From CBDCWQ01 sp965223435 (GTDB lineage: Bacteria > Myxococcota > Kuafuiibacteriia > Kuafuiibacteriales > Kuafuiibacteriaceae), in contig CBDCWQ010000014.1 of assembly GCA_965223435.1 (NCBI GenBank), positions 122,334-186,333 on the forward strand: a stretch of 64,000 nucleotides of DNA, given 5' to 3'. Positions within the stretch are counted from its first letter, which is position 1. Every line of letters begins with the position of its first letter. Positions 28,525 to 36,110 of this stretch are shown one piece after another. Below the pieces are notes generated by a model. It saw only the letters and a program-made list of their open reading frames with translations. It searched no databases and had not been told where the DNA came from. The position numbers were made by a program, and so were the translations under genes.

Positions 28525-29697
28525 ATGAAATCCCCAGGCAAATTCGGTCCGTACGGTGGTCTTTTTGTCTCCGAGCTCCTGATCCCTGCATTGGAGGAGC
28601 TCGAAGACGCCTACCTCAGCGCATCTAAGGATCCCCTGTTTCAAGCCACCCTTGACGACCTCCTCCGAAACTACGCAGGACGTCCAACCCCCTTGTACTT
28701 CGCGGAGAACCTGTCGAGCGACCTTGGCGTCAAGGTTTACCTCAAACGCGAAGATCTCCTCCACGGAGGCGCGCACAAGACCAACAACACCCTCGGTCAG
28801 GGCCTTCTCGCCCGCAGAATGGGAAAGAAGCGCCTCATCGCGGAAACCGGCGCGGGGCAGCACGGCGTCGCAACCTCGTTGATCGGCGCTTTGCTTGAAA
28901 TGGAAGTCCTCATATTCATGGGCGCCAAGGACATGGCCCGCCAACAGCCCAACGTCGACCGCATGGAATTGTTCGGAGCGAAGGTGGTGCCGGTCTCGTC
29001 CGGTGGAGCGACACTCAAGGAGGCCATCAACGACACCCTTCGCTACTGGACCGAGCACGTTCGCGATACCTTCTACGTATTCGGGACCGCAGCCGGACCG
29101 CACCCCTATCCAACCATTGTCCGAGACTTTCAAAAAGTCATCGGCCGCGAAGCGAAGGAGCAACTCCTGGCCGCGCAGGGGCGCCTGCCGACCGCAGCGT
29201 TGGCCTGCGTAGGAGGCGGAAGCAATGCACTCGGTTTGTTCAGCGGCTTCATGGACGATCCCGAGGTCCGGCTGGTGGGCGTAGAGCCCGGGGGCAAAGG
29301 CATCGATGGCAGAGAACATGGTGCCACCTTGAACCGAGGGCGACCGGGGTGCCTTCATGGGTCGATCTCTTATCTTTTGCAAAACGAAGACGGACAAGTC
29401 CACGAAGCCCACAGCATTTCCGCGGGCCTCGACTACCCGGGTGTGGGGCCCGAGCACAGCTACCTCAAGGATACGGGCCGAGCCGAATACGCAACGGCCA
29501 CCGACGCCGAAGCCCTTGAGGCCTTTCGCTGGGTGACCAAGCGAGAGGGAATCTTGCCGGCCCTGGAGTCATCCCACGCCATCGCGTACGCCAAGAAGAT
29601 GGCTCCGAAACTCAAAGAGCAGGACATCCTGCTCATCAATCTATCGGGCCGGGGCGACAAAGATCTGCTGCACGTCAAGGCCGCACAGGAGGCCTAG
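28525..29697 (+). CDS. trpB: Tryptophan synthase beta chain
   Basis: Product of 390 residues, the PLP enzyme that joins indole and serine. The start ATG 28525 has GAGGG upstream. FGPYGGLFVSELL is the usual N-terminus (more often FGG[KR]FVPE). REDLLHGGAHKTNN contains the PLP Lys. ETGAGQHGVATS, GGGSNALGLF (PLP phosphate loop) and SGRGDKD at the C-terminus are all intact. The length is standard. It is two bases before trpA. Confidence 0.96.
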   Translation: MKSPGKFGPYGGLFVSELLIPALEELEDAYLSASKDPLFQATLDDLLRNYAGRPTPLYFAENLSSDLGVKVYLKREDLLHGGAHKTNNTLGQGLLARRMGKKRLIAETGAGQHGVATSLIGALLEMEVLIFMGAKDMARQQPNVDRMELFGAKVVPVSSGGATLKEAINDTLRYWTEHVRDTFYVFGTAAGPHPYPTIVRDFQKVIGREAKEQLLAAQGRLPTAALACVGGGSNALGLFSGFMDDPEVRLVGVEPGGKGIDGREHGATLNRGRPGCLHGSISYLLQNEDGQVHEAHSISAGLDYPGVGPEHSYLKDTGRAEYATATDAEALEAFRWVTKREGILPALESSHAIAYAKKMAPKLKEQDILLINLSGRGDKDLLHVKAAQEA

Positions 29698-29699
29698 CC

Positions 29700-30515
29700 G
29701 TGAACCGCCTGAAGACCTGCTTCGAAAGTCTGGCCGCCAAAAACGAAGCGGCCTTTGTCCCCTTCCAGGTGATTGGTGACCCGGATCTGAGTACAAGTTT
29801 TGCCATCACCCAAAGCCTGATCAAGGGCGGTGCCGACATCCTGGAGTTCGGTTTCGCCTTTTCCGACCCTCCCGCGGACGGACCGGTGATTCAAGCCGCG
29901 GACGGCCGTGCGCTGGCAGCTGGCGTGACCACCGACAAAGCCTTTTCGTACCTCGCCCGGGTGCGGGAGAGCACCGAACTGCCGATCGCCCTGCTCATCT
30001 ACTACAACCTCATCCTCAGCGCTGGGGTCGAGTCCTTCTACCGACGGGCGCGCGAGGCGGGTGTCGACGCCATTCTCGTTGCCGATGTGCCCATTGAGGA
30101 AGCCCAGCCCGTCCTCGAAGCGGCCCATCAATACGAGATTGCCCCTATCTTCATCGTCAGCGAACTGACCTCGGAGGCGCGCCTAGAGAAGATTCTGGAG
30201 CATGCTCAAGGGTACCTCTATCTGGTGGCCCGCATTGGCATCACGGGACAAAAAAAGAACGTGAATGACGGGATCCGAGGTGTCCTGAGCACCCTTCAAG
30301 CGAAGACATCGATCCCCGTGCTGGTGGGTTTTGGCCTGGCCACGCCGGAGCACGTCGCCACCGTCGTCAAAGCGGGTGCCCAGGGGGCCATCTCGGGAAG
30401 CGCCATCGTCGGACGCATCGCTCAGCATCACGACCAGCCCGAGACCATGCTCTTTGAGCTCGAAAGCTTTTGCCGAAAGATGAAAGCAGCCACCACGGCC
30501 CCCTCAAACTCGTGA
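29700..30515 (+). CDS. trpA: Tryptophan synthase alpha chain
   Basis: Product of 271 residues with a GTG start preceded by GGAGG. The enzyme splits indole-3-glycerol phosphate and channels indole to TrpB. ILEFGFAFSDPPADGPVIQ has the catalytic Glu and Asp (enteric form SDPLADGP), and IYYNLIL, VADVPIEEA and GFGLATPEHV complete the TIM barrel. It is the last gene of the trp operon; the Fur-family gene follows 155 bp later with its own leader. Confidence 0.95.
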   Translation: MNRLKTCFESLAAKNEAAFVPFQVIGDPDLSTSFAITQSLIKGGADILEFGFAFSDPPADGPVIQAADGRALAAGVTTDKAFSYLARVRESTELPIALLIYYNLILSAGVESFYRRAREAGVDAILVADVPIEEAQPVLEAAHQYEIAPIFIVSELTSEARLEKILEHAQGYLYLVARIGITGQKKNVNDGIRGVLSTLQAKTSIPVLVGFGLATPEHVATVVKAGAQGAISGSAIVGRIAQHHDQPETMLFELESFCRKMKAATTAPSNS

Positions 30516-30670
30516 TTGCCCGCCCCAACCAGGCAAACCGGTTCGAGCCCATGCGGCAAAATTCTCGGTATTAACCCTTATTTACAGCCCTCCGTTCAAA
30601 GAATCTGTGGAAACATGGGAACCCTGATGGCTATCCTTGTGAGGCCTTTATCCGCTCACGAGAGTGCAAC

Positions 30671-31114
30671 TTGGAAACAAACGCCGGCAAGATCCTGAAG
30701 GACTATGTGGCCCAGCACGGGCTGAAGTTCACGCGCCAACGAGAGCTCATCGCCGAAGTCTTCTTTAAGTCCAGCGAGCATCTGCGCGTCGAAGACCTTC
30801 TGGAGCGCGTTCGCGCCCTCGACCCCCAGGTCAGCCTGGCCACGGTATACCGAACCATGAAACTCCTCACCGAATGCGGGCTGGCGTCGCCCCATCGGTT
30901 TGGAGACGGCCATACGCTGTACGAGCCCAGCGAAGAAGAGCACCACGACCACCTCATCTGCACCAGCTGCGGCACCATCGTGGAGTTCTGCAACGACCAA
31001 ATCGAACTCTTGCAGGATCAGGTCGCCCGCGAAAACGGCTTTGTGGTGACCCGACACCGTATGGAGCTTTACGGTCTGTGCAGCGACTGCGGCCCCCCAG
31101 AAGAATCCCCCTAG
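30671..31114 (+). CDS. Fur/PerR-family metal-dependent regulator
   Basis: Product of 147 residues, starting at a TTG; no in-frame ATG or GTG is available. The winged helix covers residues 1-85 (GLKFTRQRELIAEVFF..., ATVYRTMKLLTECGLA). HHDHLICTSCG gives the regulatory metal His cluster and the first CxxC; CSDCG near the end is the second CxxC of the structural zinc site. Family members sense Fe, Zn, Mn or peroxide, and I cannot decide which. It lies behind trpA on the same strand. Its TAG stop overlaps the stop of the convergent SpeD-like gene in the shared tetranucleotide CTAG. Confidence 0.9.
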   Translation: METNAGKILKDYVAQHGLKFTRQRELIAEVFFKSSEHLRVEDLLERVRALDPQVSLATVYRTMKLLTECGLASPHRFGDGHTLYEPSEEEHHDHLICTSCGTIVEFCNDQIELLQDQVARENGFVVTRHRMELYGLCSDCGPPEESP

Positions 31115-31479
31115 AGTAAGAGCTGTTCAACGCCGACCCAACCGAACGCTCGCTCGACCGCCGTTGACCAATTCTGGGCAACGCCTTGGTCTAAGAACCG
31201 ACCATCCACGGTGGCCAAACCATGCTCCGGCCAGGTGTGAACAACCACCATGAAGTTCACACCCGAACGACCGAGACTCACGCCGAAGGGTCGATAACGG
31301 TGTTCGAAGTGCCCTTTGCACTCGAGACCGCACGCCAACAACGCGAGGCTCAGCGCGTCCTTCACGCGTTCAGGGTCGAAGCTCGCATCGTGGGCCAAAG
31401 GCCCCCGATGGGTTGACAGCACACGGGCCCAAGGACTCACGCCGGGGGCCTGGACCTTTGGGCGAACCCGAAGACTCAA
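31111..31479 (-). CDS. SpeD-like paralogue lacking the pyruvoyl-forming residues
   Basis: Product of 122 residues, TTG start overlapping the upstream gene's TGA (TTGA). RYRPFGVSLG...VVVHTWPEHGLATVD aligns without gaps to the core of bacterial AdoMet decarboxylases (RFLPYGVSG...IHTWPEYGYAAID in Thermotoga). In that alignment the pyruvoyl Ser is Phe76, the next His is Met77, the preceding Glu is Asn75, and the catalytic Cys position is Leu96; only His81 remains. It therefore should not self-cleave or decarboxylate alone. Coupled with an intact SpeD-like gene just upstream, it may be a non-catalytic partner or allosteric subunit, as in the trypanosome prozyme (analogy, not homology evidence). 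The TTG start and short size lower confidence slightly. Confidence 0.7.
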   Translation of the reverse strand: MSLRVRPKVQAPGVSPWARVLSTHRGPLAHDASFDPERVKDALSLALLACGLECKGHFEHRYRPFGVSLGRSGVNFMVVVHTWPEHGLATVDGRFLDQGVAQNWSTAVERAFGWVGVEQLLL

Positions 31480-31913
31480 AACGGCGCACCCGAGGCACCA
31501 CGCACAACCATCGTCTCTCGGAAGGTCTCAAAGCCAAATGCCGAACGCAAATAGGTCAACGCACGCGCGTCGTCAAAAGGGCAACAGGAGAACAAATCCG
31601 CATGAAGCACCCCAAGGTCAGGAAGCACATGTAAGCTCAAATGGCTTTGGGCAATGAGCACCAGTCCGGCGATCGTATGCTCTTGTGCACCGCCCCCCCG
31701 GTGTTCGAACAGCTGCGGCGCCCCCACGGCGGTCAGCCCCAGTCTTGCGGGAAGCTCCAAAAGGGCCCGCTCTAGCAACATCGATGGGTTCGATGCGCGC
31801 CCACAACCGGTCGCATCCAGCATCCAGTGATGCCCTAGAGCCGCTCCGCCAAGGCCTCGCACCAAACGGCCTGCCGATTTTTCTTCGCTCGAACCCTGAG
31901 GATGCCCCGACAT
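31476..31913 (-). CDS. S-adenosylmethionine decarboxylase (SpeD)-family proenzyme
   Basis: Product of 145 residues. GHHWMLDATGC near residue 27 and EHTIAGLVLIAQSHLSLHVLPDLGVLHADLFSC at about 78-110 match the class 1b SpeD core. The pyruvoyl-forming Ser90, His91, His95 and Cys110 are all present with the same spacing as Ser63, His64, His68 and Cys83 of the Thermotoga enzyme. Gln89 replaces the usual Glu before the cleavage site. SpeD supplies aminopropyl donor for spermidine, but some SpeD homologues are known to act on ornithine or arginine instead, so the substrate is open. No speE lies adjacent. First gene of a two-gene overlapping unit. Confidence 0.82.
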   Translation of the reverse strand: MSGHPQGSSEEKSAGRLVRGLGGAALGHHWMLDATGCGRASNPSMLLERALLELPARLGLTAVGAPQLFEHRGGGAQEHTIAGLVLIAQSHLSLHVLPDLGVLHADLFSCCPFDDARALTYLRSAFGFETFRETMVVRGASGAPF

Positions 31914-32240
31914 GACCTGAACCCGGGTAAGGCACGGCCACCAACGCTGTCAATCAACCTTTAAGGACCCGAGGCATCGAGGGACCCCGGAACGGATGCG
32001 CGTCCAAACCCAGATAGAGCCCCATCGACTCTGTGGTTTCGAACAGAGCACCCTCAACCACCCCCTGGGCGACTATGGGCAGCGAGGGGGCTCCCCCCTT
32101 TAGACACCCACGGCGCCCCACACGCCGGGGGCGAGAAGAGCGCGAAACCACCGGATAGGCACACCCACACCCACCGGACTTTCCCATCACTTCGGCACAC
32201 GGTGCAGTGGGCGTCGCCCCCGTGTTAACTTTTGTGGGTC
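31914..32240. other. Divergent spacer, speD-like pair / beta-barrel gene
   Basis: A 327-bp spacer with no convincing gene. It should carry both divergent promoters. No strong promoter match or long inverted repeat was found. Confidence 0.4.
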
Positions 32241-33710
32241 ATGAGGAGCCCTTTTCTTCTCCCATCTGTCCTGGCCGCAGCCTTGGGATCCATGGGCGCA
32301 AGCGCCGGGGCAACACCGGGTCACCAGGGAGGCAACGCACTCAACGCCCTGCCCGGGGTTCGATCCGTGGGCTTCGCAGGACGTCTTGTGCGTGGATTCA
32401 GCTTTATGCAATCCACGGGGTACGGATTCACAGAATCTGTTCTTGGGTCTGACGACAGCCACCATCGGGTCTTCGGCTCCATCGCCGCCAGCTTTCGCCC
32501 CACCGACTGGTTCGGTTTTGCCCTCGAGTTGGACGGTCGCTACGACCAACACAACAATGTGCAAAACGAAGGCGACGACGGCTTTGTCGGAGACCCTCGC
32601 GTCGTTCTTTTGGCAACCGGTCCACTGGGCAAAGGCTTTCATGCAGGGTTGCGGACGTCCGTCTGGTTCCCGGGCGGGGAAAAACCACCCTCGCTTTCGG
32701 GCACGGCCATATCCCCCGAGTTCAGCCTGCTGTTCACGTACATGGCCACGGGGTCTCCTTTATCCATTTCCGGCAATGTTGGCTTTCGCGTGGACCGAAG
32801 CGCGAAAGCCATTTCGGATGTGGATCTTCTCAGCCGGGCAGACCGCCTTTCGCTGGGCGTGAGTGACAGCAACGCCATCCCCATGGGCGTGGCGGTCACC
32901 TACCGGGCCGGGCCGGTTGCACTCTTGGGAGAATGGTTCTGGGACCTTCATCTCGGAGCAGACGCCCCGCCCTCTTCCCAGTCGCCGATGCTCGCCTCTT
33001 TGGGGGCCCGCTGGTTTGTTCCCAAAACCAACTTTGGCGTGGACCTGACGGGCTCGTACGCGGTCAACGCTCGACCGGTCATAGACGTTGGGCAACCCTT
33101 GATCAGCCAGGAGCCACGTTTCAAGGTCGCCCTCGGCCTTCACTATCTTATTGACTTCACAAAAAAGGCGCGAAAAAGCCCCCCTCCCGTACTCGACGGA
33201 CCGCCACCGCGTCTTCCAGCCAACATTGGGGGCGTGGTACGGGCACCTTCTGGGAAGCCGCTTGAGGGCGCCACCATCCGGATAGGAACAAGCAGCACCA
33301 GCGTCAAGAGCCAGAGCGACGGTCGGTTTCTGCTTCGCAATATCCTTGACGAAGAGGTCGTCGTCCACATTTCGGCGAGCGGCTTTCAAGAGATCGCGCA
33401 AAACGTCACCATCCCGGCCTCCGGTGATCCCGTGAACCTAGACATCACACTCGAGCGCCTTTTGCCCGACGGCGAGATTCGGGGGACCGTGCGAACCTAC
33501 CGCGGCAAGCCGCTGCCCGCGAAACTCACCATCCTCCCAATCAACATGGAACTGACCGTCAGAGCGGACGGACGGTTTTCAGTCATCGTTCCGCCGGGGA
33601 CCTATGAGATCAAGATCGAGGCAAATGGCTACAAGCCGCAAAGCCGCCAAATCACGGTTGAAACGGAGGGTGTCACCGTGCTCAATGTGGATCTACGCAG
33701 GAGACGCTAA
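32241..33710 (+). CDS. Outer-membrane beta-barrel-like protein with carboxypeptidase-regulatory domains
   Basis: Product of 489 residues with a signal peptide (MRSPFLLPSVLAAALGSMGASAGA). Residues about 30-310 are rich in alternating amphipathic strands ending in aromatic residues (ASFRPTDWFGFALELDGRY, AVTYRAGPVALLGEWFWDL, GLHYLIDF), like an outer-membrane barrel. A proline linker leads to two carboxypeptidase regulatory-like/PEGA-like beta-sandwiches: about 325-400 (GGVVRAPSGKPLEGATIRIG...DGRFLLRNI) and about 410-489 (IRGTVRTYRGKPLPAKLTI...PPGTYEIKIEANGYKPQ). The start ATG 32241 is preferred to a TTG three codons upstream. The FecR-like gene follows immediately, and they are probably co-expressed. 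Confidence 0.75.
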   Translation: MRSPFLLPSVLAAALGSMGASAGATPGHQGGNALNALPGVRSVGFAGRLVRGFSFMQSTGYGFTESVLGSDDSHHRVFGSIAASFRPTDWFGFALELDGRYDQHNNVQNEGDDGFVGDPRVVLLATGPLGKGFHAGLRTSVWFPGGEKPPSLSGTAISPEFSLLFTYMATGSPLSISGNVGFRVDRSAKAISDVDLLSRADRLSLGVSDSNAIPMGVAVTYRAGPVALLGEWFWDLHLGADAPPSSQSPMLASLGARWFVPKTNFGVDLTGSYAVNARPVIDVGQPLISQEPRFKVALGLHYLIDFTKKARKSPPPVLDGPPPRLPANIGGVVRAPSGKPLEGATIRIGTSSTSVKSQSDGRFLLRNILDEEVVVHISASGFQEIAQNVTIPASGDPVNLDITLERLLPDGEIRGTVRTYRGKPLPAKLTILPINMELTVRADGRFSVIVPPGTYEIKIEANGYKPQSRQITVETEGVTVLNVDLRRRR

Positions 33711-35897
33711 GTGAAAGGCCCCACCGCGCCAGTCCTCAGATGCGCGCGCTCAACGCTTCATCCCACGGATCCGTTGCGTCGACCTTGTGCTTCACGAATA
33801 CCGGAGCCTAAAAAAACGCCGGTTCGGCCTTACAGGGCCCGGTCCGAAATGAATTCGGACCACGTGGACGTGGACGTGGACGTGGACATGGACGTGGTCG
33901 AAGGCTCTTCCCCGGATTTCGGGCTCCGAGAGGACCGAACGACGCCCGCGCATCTCAAACTCAGGGTGCATCCCCGACAGAGCCGGGGGGGATCCAACCG
34001 CTTCAAGCGCAGAGCTTGGTGCCTCGCAATGTTGCTTGGGTGTTCGCCCGCCTGTACCCCCAAAGACTACGTTGCTGAGCTCATGAGCAAAAACGGTTCG
34101 GTCCAGGGGTTGTCCAAGGCCCAAGCAGCCACCTGGAAAGCGACCGATGTGGGCCATCGCTTCACACTCGGAAGTGGAGTACGGACCACAAAAGGCGCCC
34201 GGGCAACGATTCGCTTCAAGATGGGTGGCGGCCTAAGGCTAGGCCCCGAGACCACTGTCCGCTTCCTGAGCAAACTCAACCAGGGCGCACCCGGCGTCGA
34301 AATTGAAGCGGGTGAGGCAGAAATCGACAGCTCTGAGGAGCCCATCTATTACGAATCGCGAATTGGAAAGGCAGTCATCGCACCCGGCGCACGGGTGAGA
34401 CTCAAAAAAAACAAGGACGAAAGCGGCGTCGACGTCCATGTCCTCATGGGTTTTGCCTCAGTCACTGAATCCGGGAAAAGCCAAAAGCAGTTCGGGCGAG
34501 GCGAAGTCATTCGCATCGGTGCCGCCGAAATTGAACCGGCGCCCGACAAACCCAAGGCCCAGCCCCCGGACAAACCGAGCATTGAATTTCGACTCAAGCG
34601 GGGGCGAGGCCGCGTTCGGCTCGACGAGGAGGCACGATGGAAAAAACTCACGGCTCGAACCTCCACCTTGCCTGAGGGCGGGCAAGTCCGGCTCTGGGCG
34701 AAAGGACTCGCCCTCGCGAAGCGAGGCCAAGCGTCCGCCGAGATCCACGGGCCGGCCACCGTGACCATCGGAACCGCCGAGATCCTTCTCAAGACCACGC
34801 AAGGGCGACTGGTGCTCAAAGCCGACGACAGCGACGTTGCCATTCGGGTACCTGGCGGCGTTGCACTCGCCAAAAAAGGAGGGACCAGAGCCAGCGTACG
34901 CGTCGACAAGCGAGGCAGAACCCGCGTTTCCGTGGATCGCGGATCCTTGGTCCTTCAAGGCAAGGACGCTCGCGACTCCGTAGAATATGGCGAGGCGGGG
35001 ACCTTGACGGCAAATGGTGTTGTCAGCATCGCTCGCCCGCTTCCCACGCGGTCCGACTTCGCTGTCGTTGCAGGTGAGTCGCTGACAGCCCACCACCCCA
35101 CAGTGCCTACACCTATCCGCGTTCGTTTCAACGACATCTGCCCGGATCAAGGAATCTTGGAGGTCACAAGAAGCCGCACATCGTTTCGCAAATCTTTGAC
35201 GCGAGCTCGCGGCTCCGGGAGCGCCATCGTCCTCATTCCGCAAGGTTCATTTCGCTATCGAGTTCGCTGCGCTTCGGGTGACAAGGTAGCAAAACGCGCA
35301 AAAACGCAGGGTTCTATCCGTCTCATACGTGACCGCGGGACCAAACGTCTCCCCCGCTCACCGCCACAGAACACATTGGAGGCAGATGGACGCCACTATA
35401 CCGTCTACTATCAAAATCACCTCCCCGCACTCACGTTTACGTGGCCCGACGCACCAAGCTCGGGGGGTTTCACCTTGCACTTACAACCAGAACGCGGAGC
35501 GAAAAAGAAGTATAAGATCAAAAAGGCTCAGCGAGCGTTCAAATCCGGGAGGATACGCGAAGGGGTCTACCGGTGGTGGTTCGAAAGTGGTGAGCAGACA
35601 AAGAAGCAATCCGCTACAACTACGCTCCGCGTTGATTTCGACAACGCTACGCCGGCGCTCTATCTGCGATCGCCCAAACCGGGTGAGCGCATCCAGGGCG
35701 ATACGGTGCGCGTTTCAGGGGCCACCATCGAGGGCTCCATCGTCAGCGTGGATGGCGTCGTCCTCGACCAAGATCGCCACCAACGATTCAGCGCCGAGGT
35801 CCCATTGCCCAAAAACGAAGATGCCCTCGCAGTTCGCATCGAGCACCCTCGAATTGGTATCCACTACTACCTCCGAAAGCTTAGCGCCTCACGCTGA
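33711..35897 (+). CDS. FecR-like domain lipoprotein (start uncertain)
   Basis: The listed GTG start directly follows the previous stop and has AGGAGA at 33699-33704. However, the first 85 codons contain a dispersed repeat, a VD hexanucleotide repeat and non-coding-like sequence. An in-frame GTG at 33966 would give an ideal lipoprotein signal (HPRQSRGGSNRFKRR, AWCLAMLLGC) and may be the true start. Downstream are a FecR-type beta domain (HRFTLGSGVRTTKGARATIRFKMGGGLRLGPETTVRF) and a second similar one (KLTARTSTLPEGGQVRLWAKG...GTAEILLKTTQGRLVLKADDSD). The C-terminal region has Ig-like beta segments (LRSPKPGERIQGDTVRVSG). Such proteins are usually exported, and a nearby Ser/Thr kinase is typical. 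No enzymatic motif is seen. Confidence 0.7.
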   Translation: MKGPTAPVLRCARSTLHPTDPLRRPCASRIPEPKKTPVRPYRARSEMNSDHVDVDVDVDMDVVEGSSPDFGLREDRTTPAHLKLRVHPRQSRGGSNRFKRRAWCLAMLLGCSPACTPKDYVAELMSKNGSVQGLSKAQAATWKATDVGHRFTLGSGVRTTKGARATIRFKMGGGLRLGPETTVRFLSKLNQGAPGVEIEAGEAEIDSSEEPIYYESRIGKAVIAPGARVRLKKNKDESGVDVHVLMGFASVTESGKSQKQFGRGEVIRIGAAEIEPAPDKPKAQPPDKPSIEFRLKRGRGRVRLDEEARWKKLTARTSTLPEGGQVRLWAKGLALAKRGQASAEIHGPATVTIGTAEILLKTTQGRLVLKADDSDVAIRVPGGVALAKKGGTRASVRVDKRGRTRVSVDRGSLVLQGKDARDSVEYGEAGTLTANGVVSIARPLPTRSDFAVVAGESLTAHHPTVPTPIRVRFNDICPDQGILEVTRSRTSFRKSLTRARGSGSAIVLIPQGSFRYRVRCASGDKVAKRAKTQGSIRLIRDRGTKRLPRSPPQNTLEADGRHYTVYYQNHLPALTFTWPDAPSSGGFTLHLQPERGAKKKYKIKKAQRAFKSGRIREGVYRWWFESGEQTKKQSATTTLRVDFDNATPALYLRSPKPGERIQGDTVRVSGATIEGSIVSVDGVVLDQDRHQRFSAEVPLPKNEDALAVRIEHPRIGIHYYLRKLSASR
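33823..33858. repeat. Dispersed 36-bp repeat, copy 1
   Basis: It begins TTCGGC, has a central GGGCCCGG, then CCGAAA and ends CGG. It matches the copy at 62786-62821 at 29 of 36 positions by direct comparison. The right half also forms GGTCCGAA ... TTCGGACC. It sits in the doubtful N-terminal part of the FecR-like gene. Confidence 0.6.
33864..33898 (+). repeat. GTGGAC hexanucleotide tandem repeat
   Basis: Five consecutive GTGGAC-type units (the last with an A for G change), plus a partial sixth, read as alternating Val-Asp if translated from GTG 33711. Copy-number change would keep the frame. Confidence 0.75.
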
Positions 35898-35899
35898 AC

Positions 35900-36030
35900 C
35901 AGAACCCACAAGTTCGAAGCCAGGTGCCAGAGAAAGCCGAGGAGCCTCGGGAGCGTACCCACAAGTACGTGAGCCGGCACCAGAGGGTCCCATGCTGCGT
36001 AGCGCCTGGATCCGAACTTGTGGGTTTCTG
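35900..36030. repeat. Complex inverted-repeat element
   Basis: The outer arms CAGAACCCACAAGTTCG (35900-35916) and the reverse complement of 36013-36030 differ by one inserted base, and pairing continues inward through CCAGG/CCTGG. An inner hairpin CGTAC-CCACAA-GTACG lies at 35954-35969. CCCACAAGT occurs twice directly and once inverted. The ends match the shorter element at 8271-8318. It fills the gap between the FecR-like gene and the kinase. Confidence 0.65.
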
Positions 36031-36110
36031 TTTAGACCAGGACATCGCCTTTCAGCATGGGCCTGGGATGGGCAGGCAGCTTTTGGCCCCGCAGACGAAG
36101 AGGCGATGCC

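Noticed and set aside
31954..32190. 78-codon minus-strand frame upstream of the speD-like pair
   Set aside because: No domain, no ribosome site, composition like the spacer.
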